DNA from: Leuconostoc litchii
Lineage (GTDB): Bacteria > Bacillota > Bacilli > Lactobacillales > Lactobacillaceae
NCBI RefSeq assembly: GCF_008107645.1
Contig: NZ_SDGY01000001.1
Location: forward strand, 387,955 to 451,954
Length of the DNA stretch: 64,000 nt
Reading direction: 5' to 3'
Both the position numbers and the translations under genes were made by a program. The notes beneath the pieces were generated by a model that searched no databases, was not told where the DNA came from, and saw only the letters and a program-made list of their open reading frames with translations. Below, one piece after another: positions 42,667 to 48,961 of the stretch. Positions within the stretch are counted from its first letter, which is position 1, and each line of letters starts with the position of its first letter.

Positions 42667-43011
42667 ATGAATATCAGAATTATTAGAATGGAAACCTACT
42701 TACAAAATCCAGCAATGGTACTCATTCCTAGCGGTGCTATTCAAGCCGTAGAACTTGTTTATGAGGCTAAAAGCTATGATGAAGATGATTTGACGGCTAA
42801 TGTCTGGTCGGGATTGGAAGACGAGTTATCCGAGCTAGGGCTTTATTATCCCGTCAACAACAATTGGGTACACCATCAACATCTAAATGAGAAATACGAC
42901 AGATTAACAATTGGCTACGTCGCAGACAACAACATCACGGTCACAAACGAAAGCCTAGTAAATCATATTCACGGCAGTATTGATGGTGACGAAAGGCCCG
43001 ATTGGATGTAA
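42667..43011 (+). CDS. unknown small protein, leading-region type
   Basis: 114 residues from the ATG at 42667, with AGGAGG at ideal spacing; the frame is open further upstream, but inside radC. Acidic, with ELVYEAKSYDEDDLTANVWS and GYVADNNITVTNESLVNHI. No family recognised. It is followed by closely spaced small genes, a pattern typical of plasmid leading regions. Confidence 0.6.
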   Translation: MNIRIIRMETYLQNPAMVLIPSGAIQAVELVYEAKSYDEDDLTANVWSGLEDELSELGLYYPVNNNWVHHQHLNEKYDRLTIGYVADNNITVTNESLVNHIHGSIDGDERPDWM

Positions 43012-43021
43012 AGGAGACATT

Positions 43022-43393
43022 ATGGCATGGTATAGCCCTCAACAAGGTTTGACAACAGACTATATGATGATTGAACAAAATATTGTCAGACCAGAAGAAT
43101 TATTAAGTTGGCGTGATTGTGAGTCAACCTTCAAACCAATTCACTTGCAAGCGTACCGCAATGACTACAAGGACGATGATTATGACTATCCTTTCTCACT
43201 GCGTTCTGCAAAATATCCATTATCAAATCTTGTCTTTGATAAAGATGTGACAGCACTAGTATGTGTCAACCCAAAAGCCAGTGCAGCAACAATTCGTAAA
43301 AAGTTGTTTAAAATCATGAATGACTGGTGGCTCAATAACCCAGACTATCACTCACCAAAATCAGATAAGGAGCAACAAAATGACAGAAACTAA
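43022..43393 (+). CDS. unknown small protein
   Basis: 123 residues from MAWYSPQQGLTTDYMMIEQN (AAGGAG at proper distance). Tyr- and Asp-rich middle (RNDYKDDDYDYPFSLRSAKY) and a basic helical C-terminus (AATIRKKLFKIMNDWWLNN). Unknown function. The stop overlaps the next gene by 14 bases. Confidence 0.6.
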   Translation: MAWYSPQQGLTTDYMMIEQNIVRPEELLSWRDCESTFKPIHLQAYRNDYKDDDYDYPFSLRSAKYPLSNLVFDKDVTALVCVNPKASAATIRKKLFKIMNDWWLNNPDYHSPKSDKEQQNDRN

Positions 43394-43592
43394 CCCGTTT
43401 GAAATCGTAAGTAAAAGAACCACTAACAATGGTGTGATGATTGCAACCCTAAAAAATGGTGATGAAATAACCGTGGCTAGTAATGGTCTAGCAAGACATA
43501 ACGGGACTTACTTCAAAGGTTATGGAGATATTCTAGCAAGTGTTTCAATTGATACAATTCTTGATGCTATTGTTCAGTCAATATCTCAATAA
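43380..43592 (+). CDS. unknown small beta-rich protein
   Basis: 70 residues from MTETNPFEIVSKRTTNNGVM (AAGGAG upstream). Alternating strands (VMIATLKNGDEITVASNGLA) suggest a small barrel. No family recognised. Followed after 34 bp by repeat copy 2, including an AAAAAAGCCATGACT/AGTCATAG-type hairpin that may terminate the transcript. Confidence 0.55.
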   Translation: MTETNPFEIVSKRTTNNGVMIATLKNGDEITVASNGLARHNGTYFKGYGDILASVSIDTILDAIVQSISQ

Positions 43593-43626
43593 AAAAAGCC
43601 ATGACTATTTTTTAGTCATAGCCCTT

Positions 43627-43701
43627 CCCCCAGTCCCCCTGATCATTAAATTGACAGGCGTGGTTGATACCACACCAGTAAAGTTAATTGGGGGTTCAAA
43701 A
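43627..43701. repeat. 75 bp repeat, copy 2
   Basis: Same sequence as 41862-41936 except three substitutions. One (TAAT to TGAT) lies in the loop of the GTGGT/ACCAC hairpin, and another (C to A) opens one pair of the ATTAACTT stem. Followed, as in copy 1, by a structured spacer. Confidence 0.75.
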
Positions 43702-43762
43702 GGCTCACTTCCGTTCGCATCGCACCAAATTGTTCTGTTTGCTCTGTGCCGTTTTCACAATC

Positions 43763-43868
43763 GCATGATAAAGAGTCTGTAAGGCGCAAGCGCCAAACAG
43801 GCTCTACAAAGAAACACAAGGACGTGGCAAGTTGCTGCGCAATCCTTGTGTTGCTTTGGTTATCATGC
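43763..43868 (+). other. three-way-junction-like structured spacer, copy 2
   Basis: P1: GCATGATAA (43763-43771) / TTATCATGC (43860-43868), 9 bp perfect. P2: AGAGTCTGT (43772-43780) / ACAGGCTCT (43797-43805), 9 bp with one G-U, inner GGCGCAAGCGCC (43783-43794). P3: ACACAAGGA (43814-43822) / TCCTTGTGT (43843-43851), 9 bp perfect. Same order and spacing of helices as at 42041-42149 but unrelated stem sequences, which is the mark of a conserved structure. Confidence 0.55.
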
Positions 43869-43948
43869 CAATTGTTACCCGTCACGACGCAACCAGCTCA
43901 ATTGGAGCGATTGCCAACAGGAAAAATTTTTGGAAAGGTTTATTTCTT

Positions 43949-44170
43949 ATGGAAGTTTATTATCAACTCATTCGCAACAGCGGTCATACCGTGCGTTATG
44001 CCTCAATTGATAAGCAAGTTGTTCTCACGCGTGGCTACCCAATTTATTTACAAATCTATGGCGCTAATCGTTCTATAGATTATATTTTGAAGGACACATT
44101 TGCCTTTTTAGCCACCCAATACGGCAACGATATTCAATTAGTCAACGTTGATGAAATGGAGGAAAAATAA
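43949..44170 (+). CDS. unknown small protein
   Basis: 73 residues from MEVYYQLIRNSGHTVRYASI; AAAGG lies 8-12 bases upstream, and the longer frame upstream runs through the structured spacer and is discounted. Contains DKQVVLTRGYPIYLQIYGAN. Unknown family. The stop and the next start overlap (TAATG). Confidence 0.55.
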   Translation: MEVYYQLIRNSGHTVRYASIDKQVVLTRGYPIYLQIYGANRSIDYILKDTFAFLATQYGNDIQLVNVDEMEEK

Positions 44171-44613
44171 TGACCAAGCAATTCTATGATGATTTTAGTA
44201 AGTTACCTATCGCCAAAATGGCACAATCAATCGCTGATATGACGTATTTGTTCAATGAAACAAAAGTGCCAACTAGCCACTACAAAGCCCAATTAAGTAA
44301 AGGCTTTGAAGAAATGGTTGAAGCCAGTGTTAGTGTGTCGTTAGTCAACACCATTTTTAACACTTTGCAAGCCTTGCAAAAAGAAAGTCCTAAACTGTTT
44401 TATCAAGCTATGCTCTGCCTTGATACCAAAGTAAAGCCTAGCAGTATTACCCCTAGTCAATATCAAGCAATGGAATTTACTTGGTCACAATTTGAATTGA
44501 ACAAAAAGAAAAATATCCTTGATAAGGACTTTATCCAAATGTTCAATCAAGTTGAAGAAAATGGACTAACCTATTACACGAAAAACCAACAGGAGGCAGA
44601 TGACAATGAATGA
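44170..44613 (+). CDS. unknown helical protein
   Basis: 147 residues, predicted mostly alpha-helical (PIAKMAQSIADMTYLFNETK, FEEMVEASVSVSLVNTIFNT, MEFTWSQFELNKKKN). No family recognised. It starts on the stop of the previous gene and ends inside the next one, so it belongs to a co-translated group of leading-region-type genes. Confidence 0.6.
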   Translation: MTKQFYDDFSKLPIAKMAQSIADMTYLFNETKVPTSHYKAQLSKGFEEMVEASVSVSLVNTIFNTLQALQKESPKLFYQAMLCLDTKVKPSSITPSQYQAMEFTWSQFELNKKKNILDKDFIQMFNQVEENGLTYYTKNQQEADDNE

Positions 44614-44818
44614 TGAAGTGATTGAAAACATAGCCATACGTTACTTTTCATGGTCTGATGAATTTCCTATGGGCGGGAGTGAAATTCTTGTCAGTGAGTC
44701 CACTAGCAACGACAGTGGCGAAATTGATTTATCAGATGATGAAGCACTGCGATTAAGTGCATTTATCACGGAAGAATTGGCTGAGGGTAAACACGTTACT
44801 CTGAGAACCACAATTTAA
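44606..44818 (+). CDS. unknown small acidic protein
   Basis: 70 residues from the ATG at 44606 (AGGAGG nine bases upstream); the ATG at 44600 is too close to that site. Acidic (SESTSNDSGEIDLSDDEAL), a feature of DNA-mimic anti-restriction or nucleoid-protein inhibitors, though that is only a suggestion. Overlaps the preceding gene by 8 bases. Confidence 0.55.
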   Translation: MNDEVIENIAIRYFSWSDEFPMGGSEILVSESTSNDSGEIDLSDDEALRLSAFITEELAEGKHVTLRTTI

Positions 44819-44828
44819 GGAGAATAAT

Positions 44829-45047
44829 ATGGCAATCGTCAACGTTAAATATATGGAAACATTGGTTAGAACAGTGGCAGTTAATGTCCCTGATACACTC
44901 ACAGATGAGCAGAAACTGACCCAAGCTGTTGCAATTGGTAAACGTCACTATTTTGATGAAAAAGTGATTTTAGGAGCAGATGATTTAGATTTACGAGAAA
45001 TCAGTGCGGAGTACAAACAAGAGACAACGGACTACGAGGAATTTTAA
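44829..45047 (+). CDS. unknown small acidic protein
   Basis: 72 residues, AAGGAG ribosome site. Acidic C-terminal half (GADDLDLREISAEYKQETTD). No family recognised. Ten bases after the previous stop, same operon. Confidence 0.55.
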   Translation: MAIVNVKYMETLVRTVAVNVPDTLTDEQKLTQAVAIGKRHYFDEKVILGADDLDLREISAEYKQETTDYEEF

Positions 45048-45067
45048 TCACAGATAGGAGTGTGTTT

Positions 45068-45175
45068 ATGGGTGTATTCGTTTTTAAACTTCTCATGCTA
45101 ATTGCCATGCTGGTCTATATTTTATATTACCTAGTCGGTGTGATTATGATTGCGCGTGAAGATGATGAGCGGTAA
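45068..45175 (+). CDS. 35-residue single-TM peptide
   Basis: A short gene with its own TAGGAG site: MGVFVFKLLMLIAMLVYILY then a second half (YLVGVIMIAREDDER) makes one long hydrophobic helix and a charged C-terminus. Placed at the end of the small-gene run. A GGTAAAA/TTTTACC hairpin straddles its stop codon. Could be a membrane accessory or a toxin-like peptide; unknown. Confidence 0.5.
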   Translation: MGVFVFKLLMLIAMLVYILYYLVGVIMIAREDDER

Positions 45176-45492
45176 AAATCTTTTACCGTGTTCCCCAGAC
45201 CCGCAAGCGGGATCAAACACGCTACGCTAGTCCTGCCAAGATCTTGGGTGCCACTTCGCTTTGAGTCAAACATTGTGCCACAACCAGTGACTTGTAAGCT
45301 GTGGTGGTTATACCACAGCAACAAGCACTAGCCCAAAATAAAAGGGCTTCGTAAATTCGCTACGCTCACCCTTGTATTCTGCGCTGCTTGTGTCCCCATG
45401 TTCTTCGTCAAAACGAAATAACACACCAATCACAGGCAGGGCCGACAGGAAATGGTTTCTGCCTGGTGCGTACATAATCAAGGAGAACTACT
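45176..45492 (+). other. structured non-coding spacer, copy 3-like
   Basis: 317 bp without a credible gene but dense in hairpins: GGTAAAA/TTTTACC (45171-45187), CCCGCAAGCGGG (45200-45211) inside GTGTT/AACAC, GCTGTGG/CCACAGC (45298-45304 / 45313-45319), AGCCC/GGGCT (about 45330-45346) inside ACAAGCA/TGCTTGT, and CAGGCAG/CTGCCTG (about 45435-45461). CGCTACGC occurs at 45220-45227 and 45358-45365, as in spacer copy 1. Probably related to the other two spacers. Confidence 0.45.
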
Positions 45493-45723
45493 ATGAATCG
45501 AATTACCAAAGTTATCACTACTATTGCCGCAACAATTATTAGTTTGGATGTCATCCTCATGGTCATCAATGGCACAATGTTGTATGTCTTACTCACACTG
45601 ACTGGCCTTTATGTCTTAGCTAGCTTGGCTTTTAAGCAGTCCGCTTGTAAAGCGACGCGTTGCTGGATCGACATTGGACATCTGCCCCATAAGGAGAAAA
45701 CTCATGTCAAAACTCACAACTAA
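45493..45723 (+). CDS. small two-TM membrane protein
   Basis: 76 residues, AAGGAG site before the ATG. Two hydrophobic segments (VITTIAATIISLDVILMVI and MLYVLLTLTGLYVLASLAF) and a basic His/Lys-rich tail that overlaps the next gene's ribosome site. Unknown function. Confidence 0.5.
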   Translation: MNRITKVITTIAATIISLDVILMVINGTMLYVLLTLTGLYVLASLAFKQSACKATRCWIDIGHLPHKEKTHVKTHN

Positions 45724-46027
45724 AACATTGTCTACAACTTCTAATGCCAACGGGTTAGTCATTTTAGGAAGCAATGGCCAATATATCTACCCAGGTTTAG
45801 CACAAGCAATCTTTGACGATGCTATTTTTGGTCCGCGTATTTTAAAGCGATTGCAACGTCTTCTTGTTGACCACCCAGCTGGTCTGAGTGAATCAGGCCA
45901 TGACTGGTATTTTGGTTATCTGGTCTGTGCTTATACCCAAACGCATTTTGGTATTAAGAATCTATTGAATTATCCCTCAGTCACAAAGGAGCTTTTTTCA
46001 CTGTGTCTGACAAAACTATCCGAATAG
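45704..46027 (+). CDS. unknown protein
   Basis: 107 residues from MSKLTTKTLSTTSNANGLVI with AAGGAG at good spacing. GLAQAIFDDAIFGPRILKRL and YFGYLVCAYTQTHFGIKNLL suggest a compact helical fold. No family recognised. Overlaps the end of the previous gene by 20 bases. Confidence 0.5.
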   Translation: MSKLTTKTLSTTSNANGLVILGSNGQYIYPGLAQAIFDDAIFGPRILKRLQRLLVDHPAGLSESGHDWYFGYLVCAYTQTHFGIKNLLNYPSVTKELFSLCLTKLSE

Positions 46028-46039
46028 GAGGATCAAATC

Positions 46040-46303
46040 ATGTTAAATTTTTGTTTATGTTTATTAGCAATGTTTCTATTTTGGCTGTTCGGCCACATCA
46101 TTGGCACCATCCTGTATTTGAGTATCCTATTTGTTGGTCATTTGATTTCATATTGGTACTTTTATTTACCACTTATTATTTTGATAAGTCTAGCTATTGC
46201 TTTTGGCATCAAAAGTGTCTTAGCGATGCTGATGCTAATTATTATCATTCTGTCACTCGAATTAGCACTAATGATATATTGGACGCGTCATCACAATTCA
46301 TAA
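46040..46303 (+). CDS. polytopic small membrane protein
   Basis: 87 residues, AGGAGG site. Almost entirely hydrophobic, with two to three TM segments (FCLCLLAMFLFWLFGHIIGT, YFYLPLIILISLAIAFGI, VLAMLMLIIIILSLELALMI). Unknown. Last plus-strand gene of the conjugative block, followed by a terminator. Confidence 0.5.
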   Translation: MLNFCLCLLAMFLFWLFGHIIGTILYLSILFVGHLISYWYFYLPLIILISLAIAFGIKSVLAMLMLIIIILSLELALMIYWTRHHNS

Positions 46304-46314
46304 CAAAATAAAAA

Positions 46315-46331
46315 GCTCTGATAATCAGAGC
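46315..46331. terminator. hairpin after the small-gene operon
   Basis: GCTCTGAT / ATCAGAGC (46315-46322 / 46324-46331), A-run upstream; it separates the conjugative block from the minus-strand CBASS genes. Confidence 0.55.
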
Positions 46332-46405
46332 CGTTTACACACAGAGTCAAATTTTCATTAGGTTACATACCGGTAGCAATTATTTAAATTTCCATAGAGA
46401 ACCTA

Positions 46406-47677
46406 TTAGTTAGTAACACCGTTTATAGCGTCAATTGGTACTCTGATATAATTTCTAGCGATAACATTTTGTTGATAAACCACGTAAATTTCAACAAAAT
46501 GATTTCCAGAAAAGCTAGACGGTTCTACATGAACCTTTTTGTCACGTAAAATTTCACCACGTTCTAATGAATGTGACTTTGCATAGCTGCCAACATTACG
46601 CACTTTCCATAAATATTTGACATTATGCGGAGTGTCGTCGCTAATTTGAGCTTCAAAAGCCAATTGTAAATCTTTAGCTATTTTTCTCTTAGAAAACAAA
46701 AACCTTTGGAGTGTTGAGGTTCGATATCCATTTTGTTTAATGCTGGCGTCCAAAGCAACTGTGTATTGGATAGCCATTGAGTAGCTGTCTTCAATGAATG
46801 TTTCGCTTGCAGCAGCATTATACCCAGGAAACTTCTTTCCGAACATTTGAGAATACAATTGATTTTTCTCTTCGTTGTTTTCAGCATCTTTAAGTTCATC
46901 GGCATAACGTTTAGCTTCATCGGCAAAAACTTGATCATCATTGTCTATCAAGTCTCCGCTACCCATCATTGTATAAACACTGCCTGACTGTTCCCCCAGA
47001 TAAGTCAAAAAATCTATCAAAACACTCTCCAGAGTATAAGTAAAACTGTAAACAGAATTTTCTTCTAAAAATTCGCATAACAATGTATCAATGACAATGC
47101 CTTTAAGTTTAATTCCTTGAAAACTTCTCCAAGAACGAATTAAGCGAGCAATTTCTCGGTAACACTGGAACTGGTTTGATACTGCTATTGCCTTTTCTAT
47201 TTCATCATTCGGATTTGTCACTTCCCACGATCCTCCTGCATTCGTGTTAGGAAAATCGAACTTTTGATCGGGACGGTCAAAAACGGGAATTAACTCAATA
47301 GTTCCTTTTTTCATTTCGATACTAACAACTTGTCCATCACTATGTAGTGCAGTCTTAGGGTAACGTTCAAAAATTACATCTTTCACTGATGTTAACAGTT
47401 GAGATTGTATGTTATTTTGTCTTTTATCAAATTGTTCTTTAACCGTTGGAGGAAGAATAAATAGAACATCGTGATCGCTTGTGCGTTTTGTATGTGTCTT
47501 TCGTCCGTAACTTCCTGCAACAATAACATTTTCAGTGTCCGAATCGGTGTCCCAATAATGTGAATTGAGTTTTTTTACAACAGATTTTAAAGTATTTTCA
47601 AAATCGTCATCATCCTCAGAGCTAGGCGTCAATGTATCTGTTAACCATTCTTGTAGAAATTCATTACTTGATGTCAT
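46406..47677 (-). CDS. CBASS cyclic nucleotide synthase (CD-NTase/SMODS) with AGS-C domain
   Basis: 423 residues. Nucleotidyltransferase core: GSYGRKTHTKRTSDHDV, with Gly-Ser at 55-56 and catalytic DHD at 68-70, and a further acidic strand TIELIPVFD near 125-133. A helical OAS-like part follows (REIARLIRSWRSFQGIKLKG). Residues about 345-418 (YLWKVRNVGSYAK, RGEILRDKK, HFVEIYVVYQQN) match the AGS-C domain found on many SMODS enzymes. On phage infection such enzymes make a cyclic di- or trinucleotide that activates the effector. It overlaps the upstream SLATT effector gene by 14 bp, so the two form a minimal two-gene operon. The nucleotide product is unknown. Confidence 0.85.
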   Translation of the reverse strand: MTSSNEFLQEWLTDTLTPSSEDDDDFENTLKSVVKKLNSHYWDTDSDTENVIVAGSYGRKTHTKRTSDHDVLFILPPTVKEQFDKRQNNIQSQLLTSVKDVIFERYPKTALHSDGQVVSIEMKKGTIELIPVFDRPDQKFDFPNTNAGGSWEVTNPNDEIEKAIAVSNQFQCYREIARLIRSWRSFQGIKLKGIVIDTLLCEFLEENSVYSFTYTLESVLIDFLTYLGEQSGSVYTMMGSGDLIDNDDQVFADEAKRYADELKDAENNEEKNQLYSQMFGKKFPGYNAAASETFIEDSYSMAIQYTVALDASIKQNGYRTSTLQRFLFSKRKIAKDLQLAFEAQISDDTPHNVKYLWKVRNVGSYAKSHSLERGEILRDKKVHVEPSSFSGNHFVEIYVVYQQNVIARNYIRVPIDAINGVTN

Positions 47678-48230
47678 GCAAAGCCTCCAATATTTCTTTA
47701 TCTATAAACAAAGAATAATCGGTATCCTTTACATTATGTTCTTCCTCTTTTAACTGATTGCTCGCTAACTGAACAGATTTTGAATCAGTGGCAGGAACTA
47801 ATTTAGACAATGACAGCCTTTCTTCTTCAAGTGATAGCCACTCGTCGTTTATGGAATCAATATCTCTATTATTGAAAGCTAAATCGCGTAAACAATCCAT
47901 CAATTTTTCTCGTAAGATAAACTGTTTATTAGCATATTCTTTTGATTGCTGGAATAGCTTTTGATAATCCCAAGCTTTTAAAATGCCAGAACTTACAAAA
48001 TTAATCAAACCCAATACCGCAGCGATAACCTTAGCCCATATTGAATCTACTAAAAGCAATGAAACCGCACCTGTGGATGTAAGACCTGCCGTAGTTATTT
48101 GAATAAACTTCCACCGATTATCTAACTGCATATACTTTTCAGCTTGTTTTTCATTTATTTTATGTGTCCAACCCACACTCACTATTGCTCCCAATAATGC
48201 GTTTTTTAATCCCTTAGCTCTAGTTGACAT
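47664..48230 (-). CDS. SLATT-domain two-TM effector of CBASS
   Basis: 188 residues: an N-terminal amphipathic region (QAEKYMQLDNRWKFIQITTA), two TM helices (ITTAGLTSTGAVSLLLVDSI and WAKVIAAVLGLINFVSSGI) and a long helical cytoplasmic C-terminal region. This is the SLATT layout, predicted pore-forming effectors that accompany CD-NTases. On second-messenger binding it would permeabilise the membrane and abort infection, which is known for related TM effectors and inferred here. Overlaps the CD-NTase gene. ATTTCTCC (minus GGAGAAAT) sits before the ATG. Confidence 0.78.
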   Translation of the reverse strand: MSTRAKGLKNALLGAIVSVGWTHKINEKQAEKYMQLDNRWKFIQITTAGLTSTGAVSLLLVDSIWAKVIAAVLGLINFVSSGILKAWDYQKLFQQSKEYANKQFILREKLMDCLRDLAFNNRDIDSINDEWLSLEEERLSLSKLVPATDSKSVQLASNQLKEEEHNVKDTDYSLFIDKEILEALHDIK

Positions 48231-48341
48231 TATTTCTCCGTTAACAGTTTTTTATATCATTATAATATCTTTATTAATTAATTGCTATTACATCAATACA
48301 TTAACAATGAAAATAAAATGATTTTTCAACTTCACTCACTG

Positions 48342-48596
48342 TTATATATTTGAGTTGACTGTTAGTCCTGTATTTTTTCGTATTTTAGCAATGATTTCAG
48401 GTATCTGCTCTCTGTACTCACTATCTAAGCGAGCTATTTGCTGTGAGTGGGTCGCTTTGCCAATTTTATAGTATTCAAAGAAAATGTTGACTTTCTTTGA
48501 ATATATTTGATCAACCACCCTCACCTCATAGATTGTGTTAGGTTGTTTAGCAAACATCTTTTTAATATCTACAATGATAGCATCAATTTGATTCAT
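48342..48596 (-). CDS. unknown small protein downstream of the UvrX-like polymerase
   Basis: 84 residues, basic, with a predicted helix-strand pattern (QIDAIIVDIKKMFAKQPNTI, YEVRVVDQIYSKKVNIFFEY). No family recognised. It overlaps the upstream gene by four bases (ATGA) and probably belongs to the SOS-controlled operon. Confidence 0.5.
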   Translation of the reverse strand: MNQIDAIIVDIKKMFAKQPNTIYEVRVVDQIYSKKVNIFFEYYKIGKATHSQQIARLDSEYREQIPEIIAKIRKNTGLTVNSNI

Positions 48597-48961
48597 TCTT
48601 CTTTCACCACCGCTCTAATATTTTCAAAGGCAATATAGGTCTCTTGTACATATACACCCAAATCAGAAAAACCATCGACCAAACCTGTTAGGTTAGGTAC
48701 TAAGTGACCATCCGTGTCCTCAATATTTTGTTGTACAGTCACAAATTCATAATTCGCTGACGCATGACGCAAGATATTTTGACAAGCCGTTAAGGACATC
48801 ATTGGTAATTTAACAGGTACGACATTTTTTGCTTGTGCTTCACGTTTTAAAGCTGAGGTATGGTCCGACAGGAAATAGCCATTCCACTTCACCTTACCAC
48901 GCTCGCGATAGTCGTTTTGAAAGTAATTATTAATCATCTTACTAAATTCTGCATCACTCAT
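48593..48961 (-). CDS. unknown protein co-transcribed with the UvrX-like polymerase
   Basis: 122 residues from MSDAEFSKMINNYFQNDYRE (GGAGG eight bases upstream); the frame continues 13 codons upstream inside the polymerase gene. Contains KWNGYFLSDHTSALKREAQA. In other Firmicutes a small YolD-like gene follows uvrX, and this could be a functional counterpart, but similarity is not evident by eye. Overlaps the polymerase stop by 8 bases. Confidence 0.5.
   Translation of the reverse strand: MSDAEFSKMINNYFQNDYRERGKVKWNGYFLSDHTSALKREAQAKNVVPVKLPMMSLTACQNILRHASANYEFVTVQQNIEDTDGHLVPNLTGLVDGFSDLGVYVQETYIAFENIRAVVKEE

Noticed and set aside
43746-44078. 110-codon open frame overlapping the second structured spacer
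   Set aside because: Contained in perfect inverted repeats and in a different frame from the well-placed 73-residue gene at 43949.
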